Shown one piece after another: positions 45,741 to 57,478 of a stretch of 64,000 nt of DNA (positions are counted from its first letter, which is position 1; each line of letters starts with the position of its first letter). The notes beneath the pieces are model-generated. The model worked only from the letters and a program-made list of their open reading frames with translations. It had not been told where the DNA came from and ran no database searches. The DNA is from Todiramphus chloris collaris (lineage: Eukaryota; Chordata; Aves; Coraciiformes; Alcedinidae). Both the position numbers and the translations under genes were made by a program. The stretch is from positions 9,170 to 73,169 of the forward strand of contig JANVCC010000063.1 of assembly GCA_025345505.1 (NCBI GenBank), written 5' to 3'.

Positions 45741-48700
45741 TTTAGCTACTCAGAATTGCTTGACAGGAATCCTGTAAATCACTGATTGCTTGGCAAGTTT
45801 TATGACTGCATTGGCAGAAGCACTCACATCCAAAAGTAAAACAGGCAAACAAAACCCCTAAAGCTGAAGGTTTTCTACAGTTGCTTCTGGACAAAAAAAA
45901 AAAAAACCCCAAACCACACAAACAAACAAATTCAAAAAAGCAACCAAACCAACTGTATCATAAACTGGTAAAACTGGTGAGGAAGAGCCCATGGAAGGGA
46001 AGTCCACACAGATGCTAAAGAGAACTCGTGGTTGCTTAGGGAATTCACAGCCACAAATGAAATCTGTTCTGATGAGGAAGCAGCAGGAGGAATTTATTAA
46101 AAGGCTAACTTCTCAAAACTAGAAACTCGTCACTGATGTCAAGCACTGGACACAAGTGAAAAGAAAGGAAAAGCACTCCAGGTTCCTTGGGATGGACAAT
46201 GGAGAACTCACAGAGGATCCAGTCTCCGAATGAGACACAAGCTCAGAGGACTCGAAGGCCCACGGCTGCTCCGAAAGCGCTGGCAGAAAGCAGCAGGGCA
46301 GTGCAGGGGTGGTTCAGAGCTGCAACACACAGAGATGCTGTCGGGAGGCACCAGTCACAAGCACAAGGTCGCAACAGATTAGGAAGTTCATTTTTTGTAT
46401 TAGCTGTGCTGGGGGCCGTCATCACAGAGGGCTTCTAGACTTGCAGGTCCAGAGCATTCAGCAGCTTTCTCCAATAATCCTCCCGACGTCCCCGAGAAGA
46501 TGCCACGTGCAGGGATCTCCACACAGCTTTGGACACCATCTTGTATGGCATCCCTAGAGACAAGGCAGAGAAAGTCATCTAAGTTAAGCTTCTCTAGAAG
46601 AAGTGCAAAACCAACTACTACTAAAAAAAAATCTACTGGGAGATGGTTTTAGCACAAAACGGGAAGACACATCCCAAGGAAACTTTTCTGTTTGTTAAAT
46701 CTGCAGGTGGATCAACTTAGAAGCCAGAATAAGAATTCAAAATAACCTTGACAAATCAGGAAAAATAGTCTGAAAAAACCCCAGGCTGCAGTTTAGGGAG
46801 GACACATGCCCAGAGCACACGTAAGAACAGTCCATTTCAGGGACACAGACCAGGGAGCTGGGTAAGAGCTCTAATATAATACAGATTAAGGTGGATATCG
46901 CACCGCTACAGCCACGCCGTGCTGGAGTGTAGAAACTTGTTTATACGATGGGGTTGAACAAAGATCTGGGAGGAATAATCTTCTCCTGGGCCCTTACAGG
47001 CTCCCCTGCATAGGAGGAATTTTTTTTCCTTATTTCTCGTCCAACCTCCCCTCAGTGCAGCTCCTGTCCATCACCTTTGGCCTTCCCCATTCTTCCTGGG
47101 TATCTTTTTTTCAGGGCTTCTTTTAATCCACTACTAGCAATTTCCCTTTGAACAACCCTTTGAATGCCTTTACTTACTGGTAATGGTATCGTGATCATCT
47201 GAGCAAAGATGCGTCGCATTACCATGTAGATACCCAGCGTATTAATCGCAGCAGCAAGGTGGCTGTTGGCATTTCAGAAGGATGGTTTCTCCCACCAGGA
47301 TGACAAACCGTGTTTGTTTCTCTATAATTATAGGCGGGAGCACACCTCCACCTCCACACTTCACACTCTCAGCTCTGCCTGGCTATTTATTGCAGGTTTG
47401 GCAAATTCATATGTCACCAAACGTGACCCTCAAATAGGTTTGACTTTTTTTAGTTTGGCTCTGGTTTTTTGTGTGTATTTTACTGTTTGGAGGGTTGGGG
47501 GTTGGGGTTTTTTTTTTAATCTTCCTCAAACTTTTGGTCAAGCATTTGTGTTCCTTCTTGCTGCAGCTCTTCATCATTCATCTGATCAGGGATATCTCGG
47601 GGAGTCCAAATTAAGCACTCCTCCTAAGCATTAAACCTGCAGCCCATTCCAAAGACTCTTTTTGTGCTGTTTGCAGTATCACAAAGTAGAGGAATCCTTC
47701 ATGTTTAAGATCCTGTGAATTAATTTCCTAAAACACAGAGGAAAAAGGTGCAAGATGGGGGGACTGGGATGCAGTCCAAGTATCATTTATAGTATCTACT
47801 CATTACATTTGGTTTTGGAGGACACTGCAGTATTAAGGTGCTGCTGATACACTTGCTACCCTTTAAGGTTATTAAATTTGAAATGCTATAGAAAAAAACA
47901 GTGACTCTGCACCCGAGAGAGAGAGAGAATTGTGAGCATTTGTGGTTATGGTGGCAGTGCAGGAGGCCTATCCAAGACTACGGGGCCAGCTCTGGATCTG
48001 TTCACAGACAAACAGCCCCAGGTGCTTAATCCTTCTCTCCGCACAAATTTAAATAGCCTTAAAGATTTTTAATTTTTTTTTTTTTAATGGAACATCCAGT
48101 GTATGTCTGTGTATTTAAAGACACCCCGAGCCAATTCTGCAGCTATTGCTGAATATTGGTGCTGGCAGATTTTCTCCAGAGCAAATATGCAGAGCCCTGG
48201 CAGAGCCCAATCCACGTGGTGAGGACTCCATTTCCCACATGTCCTTGTCTCCTTAGGTGTCTCCTTGCAGTGACTTTTTGGCCTGCAATGCTAAATTTGG
48301 GGTGCTGGATGCCAGGGCATCCAGTGAGGACAAGAACAACAAACAGCCATAAGACCTATAGGGTCCCATTTAGAGTCAGGATGAAGCCCAAGGACACAGG
48401 AGTTTGGGCAAGGCTGCCCAGGCAGCCTTAGATTTCACCGTCCTAAACAACACTGCACCAGCTGAAAGATCCTGCCCCCCGCAATCATCCCCTTTGCTGG
48501 TGAATATGCCAGGCACTGCCAGCTCCAGCAGCTTCACACCACTTAACACTTAATGCCCCTTCCCCGTAAGAACTAAATTCTCACTCTAGTCTTTGCCCCC
48601 CACCATTTAACATCCCGTTAGTCCCTGCAAGTGCTCTCCCTTTATTCTGTGACCACTAAATCTCGTTCAGAGCTGTCATAAAAGGGGATTTTTTTTTCCC

Positions 48701-50463
48701 CCCACACTTTTTGTAAATCCAAATATCCACTATCACCTGGGCCCAGTTAGTCAAAGAGCTGCTAATGCCTTCTAGGACGCTGCAGAGTCATGTCAGGTGA
48801 AATCCTTACCAACGCCACTGCCCAGCTCTTACTGCTGGTGATGTTTTCTGGACACCTTTTCCTTTTTGCCTTATATATGAGTTCAGGCAGCTGGAACTGC
48901 TCTGATGAGCCTTTCTGCAAGCTTTCAAATCCATCTGTTCATGATACTCTGTGCTTCCCTTCATATCAGAGCCTCCAGAGTTGGTATTTAACACTTGTTA
49001 GCTTTTCCTGATTCCATTTTTATGTAAATACACATTTATCATGTTTGCCTGAGGAGAAAGTATTTGTGGTTTCCAATTCCCCAGCACTGCCTAATGCCTG
49101 TGCACAGCAGTTAAACACTGACCCTTCTGTCGCAAAGACAGCAGAGGTTTTGAGAGGGGTCTAAAGCCAATTATTTTATTTACTATATACTGAAGGGTAA
49201 TGAGTCGGTTAAAGTTGCCAGTTGTGCTGCTCTAATTCTTCAGTTGCGCATCCAACAGTGGCAGGCACAGAAAGGGTCCATTCAGCAGCAGATCTCTGTG
49301 GAGCAGCTTGGGAAAGAGGAACAAGGCAGGTGAAAGGATCATGCACATAATAAGAGAGGTGAGAAGAGTCAGCGGCCAAAGATATGTGTGGGCATAGATA
49401 CTTGGGAGCAGACCAAGGTAGCAAAGGGTTTACTGAGCTTGCAGGGAGAAAAATTTGATCCAGAAAAGCTTGAGAACATCAGCTGGATTCCCACGTTGCT
49501 AACAGTCGCTAACAGCCATGTAGTGTCATCTGGCAAAGCCAGCCATGGGCAGCCTTAGCTGCAGACACCAGGGCTTGGATAGATGCTGGAGCATCCAGCA
49601 CTACACACTGCCCATCAGTGCAACAACGTCCCGCGCTGGGCCGGGCACATTCTGAGCAGGGACTGAACAAGCTGCAAAGTTACGTGCAGGTGTGTTCACA
49701 TGTCATGAGGCAGTGCCAGATAGATGCTCCTATTTCCTGCAGGCAGAAAGAGGCTTGCAGGTATCCCATTTTCTGGGCAGGTATTTAAAGCTCTGGGATA
49801 TTGCACACAGCTTCCTGTTCCTGAGATTAGGCATGCTCCTGGGAATCCAGCTTCTTAGGGCACAGGGACTCCAGGCAGCCTTTTTGCTGGTTCTCAGACG
49901 GTCTCAGGGAAGAGGCGGTCAGCTCACACAAGCTCCTCCAGGCATGCTTAGTAATTAATGCAGTTGCAGGCACAGGTGGAAATTTATTCTCCTGAAAGTC
50001 AGGGGGCCAGGGAATACAGCCAGATGAGACTCCAGGATCCTGCAGCTTGCAGGCAGTGGGTAATTCACATGCAAAGGGACTATAGCTTAGCCAGATGAGA
50101 CCCTGTCCTGGTTCCTCAGCAAGGCCGGGCACGGCAAACACAAGGTCATCACCATTAGCAAGAGCAGATGCTATTTCTCCACACCAGCCCCTGCCCAGGT
50201 TCCTGCTATAGCCTTCAAAATCTGTTGATGGCAGATGAATGACAAACCCAATGGCAGCTGGCAAAGCTCCCCCCTTCCAGAGTCTACCCCAAGAGCTGTG
50301 CCCAGCACTCACCAGCTGTACCTCCTGTGGGACAACCCCCCTTTCTGCTACAGCTTCTCCACAGCCACGCGGTAAGACGTTCAACAAGGAAGGTGGCGGC
50401 ACCAGGAACAGGGGTAAGTACCTGTCCTCCAGCTTGATTGCTGGCTCGGACCTCAAGGTAAAA
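45741..50463. other. 4.7 kb of mostly unique DNA, no gene recognised
   Basis: An A/C-rich low-complexity tract (A-run then CAAA units) lies at about 45892-45950. T-runs occur near 47508-47518 and 48069-48085, and a short GA repeat near 47918-47928. At 46525-46560 the text could be a worn relic of a LINE 'KAFDT' motif, but it is too short to claim. No gene family was recognised. The first part of a 229-codon minus-strand frame (49827-50516) lies here. Confidence 0.35.
45892..45950. repeat. A/C-rich low-complexity tract
   Basis: A run of about 14 A is followed by CCCC, AAACCACAC and ACAAACAAAC units. It is similar in style to the tract at 2116-2208. Confidence 0.85.
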
Positions 50464-50520
50464 GGATCATAGAATCCTTTCAGTTGGAGACCTTGAAGAT
50501 CATCAAGTCCAGCCATTGGG
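50464..50520 (-). mobile_element. CR1 3' end remnant, minus strand
   Basis: 'tcatagaatcctttcagttg', 'gagaccttgaagatcatcaa' and 'gtccagccattggg' read on the minus strand as the CR1 3' tail ('gacttgatgatcttcaaggt' and the octamer). Only the last 55 or so bases are recognisable. This tail supplies the start of the 229-codon antisense frame that runs leftwards to 49827. Confidence 0.7.
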
Positions 50521-53129
50521 TGGATGGCAGTGGCTGCAAACCACCCCAGATAATAAGCAACAAAACCTTCATCCCTTTAATTCTGCCATTGGTGTGTTTT
50601 CTTACATCAAGCTCTTCTCCAATGCAGTTTTGAGAGAGCAGTAGATTTAGTGAGACTATCATGGGCTTGAAAGGTTGTTGTCAGTGCTGGTTTCCCCGGT
50701 CAGCCTCAGTGTCCGTGCTCAATAATTAATTTGTAAATAGGAGGTTTATAAATCAGAAGTCCATCATCAACATGCACACACACTTCAGGAACTCACCAAC
50801 GGTTATACCAGTATGATTTGGGTCCCTAATAAGCTTTGGGCAGGGGCTTATTATTTCTTACTGGAGGGAAGGGAGGAATAAAATCTCTATTTCTAGTTAG
50901 TCACAGAGATTTGATCAACACATTTGTGTTAATGATCTGTACAGTGCAAATTGCATGAAATGCAAAGAGATGCTGAGAAGACATTAAAGATCATGGGTGC
51001 CCAAAGCCCCAGTCCCACACTTAGCCTCTGAGCTTCTTTTGGGAAAAGAAGCATTTTTGTTTCTTTGTGCAGAACCTAATATAATAAATTCCAAGCATAA
51101 TATAAATGGGATTCACTGGTGCTGCTACTCCGCAGATACTGAACAGCCATAAGCAAGTAGGAGAGGACCGTGACACATCCTTACCTGGCAGGTCAGACTC
51201 TGCATACTGTGCACGCTGCAAGTGGGGTAGTTTCAGCAAGGTGATTTTTCACACATTTGCAGCAGAACAACAGTGCAGTTAATATTCAAGATCCTGTGCA
51301 AGTGCCAGCAGCAGCAATTTAACCGCAGCACCTTGACTCCATCAGCAAAGGGCAAGGATGCCAAGCTGACCAAGTGCCTCCCTTGAGACAGGTCCTACTG
51401 CCTCCCCCAACCTCATCCTTGATTGTCACAATTCCACATTTTTCTTTATCATGTGGCAGCTTTTGACAGGATATGTCCAGATCTGCTCTAATGCAACAGA
51501 ATAACCTCCCTCGTGAGCATTGGGCAGCTGGGGGCAGGTCAGAGTTAACACCCTGTTTTATCCAAGTATCAGGATGTGTCCAGAGAAAGCTGCACCCCGC
51601 TCTCTGTGGCTACAGCTCAAAGAGCAGCACAAGGCTCAGGCTCTATCACACACTTCTGTTCTAACCAGATCTGCCATCTCTGTGCTCCACAGGAGCCCTC
51701 AGGGCACGGGGGAGCTGACACACCAGTCCCTTCTCATGTTCCCCAAGCTCTGGGTAGATCCAGCGGCAGCCAAATCGCCATCCACCAAGAGCTGTTCTGC
51801 CCAGATTCCTGCGGACAGGAACTGGGGAGGGAGGGACCAGGGCTCAGCCAGCACAAGGTGCAGGGGTGCTGATGTGAACAAGACTGAGGATGCGACTCAC
51901 CCACTGCTCCTCATCTGCATCCACAGACACTCATGGGCAAAACAAAGACCCACCCTCTGGTGTCTGAGTAGAAGAACACCCCCACCTGTGAAGGCAGCAC
52001 ATTTGCAACAAGTTAGGCCTTTGCCACAAACTGGGCAAATTGCTCCCCCACCCCCATCTTGGCCTTCCCCCACTTTGCCATCACACGTGCTTCGAGGATT
52101 TGTTTCTCAGTCTGGGAATTAAACACAGGAGAGGTTTCTTTAGAGGCTCTCCTCGCTCCATCAGAAGTGCCACTTGCACAACGTTCCCAAGCAGGAGCAG
52201 GCCAATCCTTTGCTGGGAGAATGGATTTGAGTGCAATGTGTCCTTGCACATGGTGGAGTACCAGCCCTTCTAAACAAGCACCCATTTTCAGACCAGGGGC
52301 ACCCAACCCAGCTTTCCCACTGCCAGTTGTCTCAGTGCTGCCAACCCCTCCAGGACTCAACCCCTCCCCGCAAGGACCCACGACTCCTGACCCATAAAAC
52401 CCGGTTGCTGCCACTCCCACAGATGCTCATTACCTGGCACGGCCTATTAATAAATTTCACAGCTCCAGGCTCCTCCATAACTGCATTTTTTGCACCAACA
52501 GTGGCTATACCCCTGCTCTGTATGTCTGCACCAAGCATAGCTCTCACCCACCGTGTCCCCTGCACCGTAAGGAGAAGGAAAAAGCCGTCTCTGGAAGCAC
52601 AAATTGTTGGGATAAACTGCTGCTAGCTGAGCCCACTGAGCTCCTCTACTTATTCCAAGTGAACCGCTCACTTTGAAGGGATAAACAGCCTGATTAAACT
52701 AACAGCTCTTCCCTCCTCATAGTGACTCTCTAGGAAGGATCTAAGCAAAGCCAGAGTGAGCTCAATCTCTAGCAGCAAATACACTGCTGACTCCTCCTGG
52801 GAGAGAGCCTCCTGTGCAGAGCAGGAGGAGCTGAGCCAGAGCAGGGGAGCTGCTTGAACTTTGCTTTCTATCAAGTAATCTCATTATTGCAATTTCAGAG
52901 ACAGGACTGCTGGGCAGTAGCAGGAAGCAGGGCTGGGGCACTGCGCAATTCAGCTGATACAAACAGCAGCCTGTGCTTGGACTGTTGGTGCCTGCTGCTG
53001 GTACAAACCCTCGGCATCACGCAGCGTATCCGTGAAGCTCAGCAGGAGCGGTCCCGTCATCTGAGGTCACGTCTGTCACTCCTGGGAGGGATGATATGGA
53101 AGGGCTAGGAAAGACTAACAGCCAATTAA
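50521..53129. other. Unique DNA with a 200-codon open frame
   Basis: A + strand frame at 51520-52122 (200 codons) is Pro/Ser-rich in its second half and matches no family I know. Overlapping frames on both strands suggest stop-poor GC-rich DNA, not coding selection. 50720-50900 is AT-rich with no other feature. Confidence 0.35.
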
Positions 53130-53354
53130 TGAATACAGGAAGTTTCATCTAAATATGAGGAAAAACTCCTCTACTGTGAGGATGACAAAGCACCAAAAGA
53201 GCCTGCCCAGGGAGGTTATGGAGTCTCCTCTGGAGACTTTCCAAACCCATTTGGATGCGATCCTGTGTAATGTGCTCTAGGCAGTCCTGCTTTAGCAGGG
53301 GGGCTGGACTAGATGATCTCTAGAGGTCCCTTCCAACTGTGACGATTCTGTGTG
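53130..53354 (+). mobile_element. CR1 LINE 3' end (about 225 bp)
   Basis: 'aggaagtttcatctaaatat', 'gaggaaaaactcctctactg', 'gggaggttatggagtctcct' and 'ctgctttagcaggggggctg' are followed by 'gactagatgatctctagagg', 'tcccttccaactgtgac' and a single 'attctgtg'. It resembles the subfamily at 7630-8182 and 30112-31376. The octamer tail is worn to one unit. Confidence 0.92.
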
Positions 53355-54839
53355 TGACAGCACAGGGGTACTGACAGGGCCCACTGACACTGTGTTCTTG
53401 GTCCAACACTCTCCTGTGTTCATCCCTGATGCAGAAGGGGAATGATGGTGGGGAGGGCAGAGCAGATACAGAGAGCAACTCACACTGTGGCCTGGCATAA
53501 ACTTGAAGAATATTTATACGCCTTGACAAGATGTAGAAACAAAGAGGGTTATCTGCATTTCCCAAGGAGAGTCTGTGTTCTCCAGCCATCTCTGGGGCAC
53601 AGCAGAGCCTCCCATGGTCCTGCAGAGAAGGACAAGCCCCAGACAGGTATAACCTCTGGTGTAGTGGACAGACTGGGCCCATATGTTTCTATTCATGTTT
53701 GTTTCCCTGCTTTTCTAGGTTTGAATGCGGCATGTAGGGGATGACCATCCACAACAAACTTCTCTCAGCATCACACCCAAAACGCCACTGCTTCATTCCC
53801 AGGCACTACAGATTCCTTTGATAACTTACAAAATTCCTCGATGCTTCCAGCTCAGACAGGAGGAACCACTCTCACCTGCTCTGTTCACAGCATTTCCGAA
53901 TATCCTACCAACAAAGTGCTCAGAAGCTGCAGTGTCCTGGATGAGTCTACCTCACTGACCCCTCAGGATCCTTCCCAGGTCCCAAGCCTGCCTCCCAGGC
54001 CAGGACTTTGCAGCCAGCTTGCTCTGAGCAGTCTCTGTCCTTTCCACCTCACACACATCTTTCATCTGGACTGGTTCCTTCATGGAGCTCAGCACCTGCA
54101 GCGCTCACCGATTTCACACGGACATGGAGCCCTGTCTGGGCACCACATCTTTATTTCCAGATGGATTAACCGGTCTTTTCCAGACAGCTGCACATGACAT
54201 TGTTTGTGCTGCGTTCCTGCACCGTTCAGCGTGGTTTGTATCTTCATCGTTCAGTGTACAGCCTCAGGGCTTGCTTACTACCCATCAAACCCTGCTCAGA
54301 ATTGGGTATCTTTGGCTTCCTCTTACATCTATCTGTTGCACTCATCACCTGAAGAAGTAAGCTGTAGAAATAGCAGAGAGGTTATGAATTCTCACAGTGC
54401 CCTACGTCACAAGGAGAAATATTGTCCCCCTTCAGCCTGTCTCCCAGATGTGCCTCTCTCAAGGGCTGTCTTTGGACACCCAGCTGCACCAAGCTTTGTT
54501 CAGGACTCAGCTGTGGTCCTATCCAACCAGACTCTCTTTCCTTGCCACACAGTGCTCTGAGTACAATAGGTGTTCTTAGAAGAAAACCAAGTTGTCCAGG
54601 AAATCAGCATGAATAATACAGTTTGTTTGCCACAGGCAAAGATGAATTAATCTCATTTCTGGTGTTTTCTAAGATCTCAGTTCTTGTTTTAACCCTCTCA
54701 AGGTGCTCATAGCAGAATAAGGTTCTTAGCAAATATCTTAGCTTTCAAAGACAAGAGGGATGTGCCATGTTCTGCTACACTCTCTACTGACACACACCAA
54801 TACAATAATCACAAAAATACTCTGTGAGCTCTGAACGTC
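53355..54839. other. Unique DNA, nothing recognised
   Basis: Open frames of 118-120 codons (53320-53682 minus, 53841-54197 and 54204-54560 plus) show no motif I recognise. No LINE was seen until about 54840. Confidence 0.35.
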
Positions 54840-55510
54840 TCTGATCCAACCACTGATCATAGCAGAGCTGACCTCCTGGCTGAATTATATCACCCAAGGC
54901 CTTGTGCAGTCAAGTGTAAAATACCTCTTAAGATGGAGACCCCACCACCTCTTTGACACCTATTCCACTGTTTCATCGCCTTAAAGGGGAAGATTCTCCA
55001 CTTATGAGCACAGTTCTGCTGTTGCAAATTGTGACCATTATCTGGTGTCTTCCAAGGGTCTAGCTTCCTCTCTATGACTATCCATTAGGTACAGACAACA
55101 GCAATTAGATCACCCCTCACCTTTTCATAGCTTCTTTTCATTTGCTGTATGCTTAAACCCCTGACCATCTTTGTGGCCCTTCTCTGGACTTGCTCCAGAG
55201 CGTTGATCTCCTGAACTGGAGAGCCCGAAAAGGCACACTAAGATTTGGCCTCACCAGTGCTGTACTAGAGGATTGCAGGGTCCTGAAAGGAAGCCACTTG
55301 TAGCTGGCCACCAGCTGGACTTTGTACTGCTGACTGGAATGCTGTGAGTTGGTGCTCCAGCCAATTTTCCACTGGAGTCATCTGTATCTCATGAACCGAG
55401 AAACCAACTTAAACAACTCACTCAAGCCAAGATATGCAACATCCAGTGCTCACATCTGTTGTCTCCTCACATAAGGCAATCAAATTTGCCACTGGTAACT
55501 CGTAACTGGA
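54840..55510 (-). mobile_element. Old CR1-type LINE, minus strand, internally deleted or composite
   Basis: Read on the minus strand from high to low coordinates, a worn reverse-transcriptase segment comes first. It covers the region before motif A (antisense of 'aaggcaatcaaatttgcc', 55473-55490) and the motif A neighbourhood (antisense of 'agccaagatatgcaacatcc', 55425-55444). A segment resembling the 'NWL' region follows (antisense of 'gctccagccaattttccac', 55354-55372). By about 55200 the text is already the domain after reverse transcriptase ('tttgtggcccttctctggac', 'ttgctccagagcgttgatct'). The 3' domain then runs down to about 54840 without an octamer tail. The interval that should hold the FADD catalytic box is missing, so either a deletion or a join of two elements occurred near 55260-55300. 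Confidence 0.65.
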
Positions 55511-57001
55511 GACAGGTCAGGTCTTCTCCAAGTAGAACGGGTTACGACGAGTCACCGGCACCCTGAAGTCATTTCCCAGAAGCATCTGCCATTCACAGCA
55601 GTGATTCTTCCTCTTAGTCTCATGCACTCTTGGAATCATTTCCGTGTGTTTTGCTAACACTGCCTTCTCGCTGGCTCCCAGATGAAGTCTGGAAGTTGCC
55701 CAGTAGCCTCCTCCAGCTTCATTTAACATCACGGGCTATTGCTATACAGCAATGCCTGGGTTCAGCAGCCATTTAGCACATGTCTGCAGAGCTCAAGCTA
55801 CAACAAGTCCAGCGATGGTTACTGATCAACAGACAACTGTTAAACGTGGCTAAAACCAGCTGCTGAAGCCCAAACAAGACCTGAGACTCCACACTGTCTG
55901 GTCAATGCAAACCCCCTGGCCTTCTGCAATAAAGACAATAGGAATATTATTGGAAAATTAATAAAATCCAGTGCTTCCACTTTGGTCCCTAACTGTGGAA
56001 GTGCCACGGCTGCTGAACAGCACTGAAAGCCCTGCCCACCCACAAGGCCAAAGGACATATTTGCTTCACAGTCTTACAGCTGCTTACCAGTGCTCCATGC
56101 AACAGCCCAGAGAAGTCTGTAGATGTTCTCCATGTTCCATCATCGTTCATTTCTCCATGGGGTCAAGCAGCTCCGCAGGGCCAGCTCAGTCAGACTTCTT
56201 TCTTATTGCCAGTTTTCCAAGCCTGAAGCTGAGAAAAAAATGGTTCTGCAACTAATAATAGAAGCTGTGAAGAGTTAAAATGTCCCAGGAGCAGAAGAAG
56301 CTTTGATTCATTCCTCCACATAAAAAGTTTCTAATTATACTGAGTCTTATCTCTGTGCTAAAGAGGATTCATAACTCTGCCTTTGTCCTTGGTGCACTTG
56401 GCAGCAATGGCCAGATTTCGGACACTGAAGGGATGACAGTTCAGGAAAGAAAAGCAGTTATCGGGCATCCTTCAGGGCAGACGGGCACTCATCAGAAGCC
56501 TCAGGAGCTCCAGAGATGGGTATTGAGTTAAAGCACAAGCTTTGATGAACGTATCTTGACACACACAGCTATAGCTGTGGACCAGGTGACCTCCTGAGGT
56601 CCCTGCCCACCTGAATTAGCCCAGGAACATCTAATCTCAAGCAGAAGGGCCCATTCTCAGTGCTGGGTGAGCTTGCTTCCACAGCAAGGATTAACGTGAA
56701 GATGAAAACCTGTCCTTCCACTGTCATCAGAATCAGCAGCAGGCTGCATGTTCCAGCTTGGCACCTCATCCTGAACTCCCAGGCATCTCCTGAGAGCTCA
56801 CGCAACTGGAGGATGTGCAGCCGCTTCTGTTAGGACAAACCAGTCAGCCAAGCACTTAAGCAGCACTCAAAATCTCCTTACGTAACATCCAAAACAAAGG
56901 CTGCCCAGGCAATCAACACACTTCCTCCCACATAGAGGGCACGTTATTGGGACGGGTTCTGCATCGCATCTCCACCTCCAGTGCCTGCAGAATACACGGG
57001 T
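55511..57001. other. Unique DNA with one small CR1 trace
   Basis: No gene was recognised. A roughly 47-base CR1 trace is listed separately at 56576-56622. Confidence 0.35.
56576..56622 (+). mobile_element. Trace of a CR1 3' end
   Basis: 'ctgtggaccaggtgacctcc', 'tgaggtccctgcccacc' and 'tgaattagcc' match the last UTR block of CR1 just before the octamers. No octamers remain and no ORF2 end is visible upstream. Confidence 0.45.
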
Positions 57002-57030
57002 GCACGCACGCACGCACGCACACACTCACA
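57002..57030. repeat. (GCAC)n microsatellite grading into CA repeat
   Basis: Five GCAC units are followed by ACAC and CACTCACACA. Alternating purine-pyrimidine sequence of this kind can adopt left-handed DNA, but the array is short. Confidence 0.9.
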
Positions 57031-57131
57031 CAAACCCTCTCCCCCTTGTTTTTATGCAATACCTTTTATGCAACACCTGATTTGCAGCTCAACGCAGAAT
57101 GTAATAGATAGAAGATTTAACATGCGAGTTG

Positions 57132-57478
57132 TACATAGAATCAGAGAATAACTCTTTTGCTTGGAAGAGACCTTTAAGATGATCAAGTCCAACCTTTGCC
57201 CCAGCGCTGCCAGGGCACCACTAAACCACGTCCCTCAGCACCACATCTCCACCTGGGGCTTTGAAACCCCTCCAAGGATCATGAGGACTCCCCCCCTGCC
57301 CTGGGCAGCCTGGGACAGCCCTGGACAGCCCTGCAGGGGAAGAAATTGTTCCTCAGCTCCAACCTAAATCTCCCTGGCACAACTTGGGGCCAGTTTCTGT
57401 TGTTCTGTCACTTCTTCCTTGGGAGCAGAAACTGACCCTCCCTGGCTCCAACCTCCACATAGCTCAGTCAGTGACAAT
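57132..57478 (-). mobile_element. CR1 LINE 3' end, minus strand (about 345 bp)
   Basis: On the minus strand, the decayed late-ORF2 segment ('gttgtgccagggagatttag', antisense near 57365-57385) is followed by 'ttcttcccctgcagggctgt' and 'ctgcccagggcagg'. Then come 'ttggacttgatcatcttaaa', 'ggtctcttccaagcaaaag' and the tail 'attctctgattctatg' at 57135-57150. It is akin to the 16.7-kb and 44.6-kb subfamily but more diverged. A local duplication of 'ggacagccct' (57312-57331) adds length inside it. Confidence 0.85.

Noticed and set aside
46525..46575. Possible LINE motif A relic ('tttggacaccatcttg')
   Set aside because: Too short and unsupported by neighbouring motifs, though it lies downstream of an old endonuclease piece.
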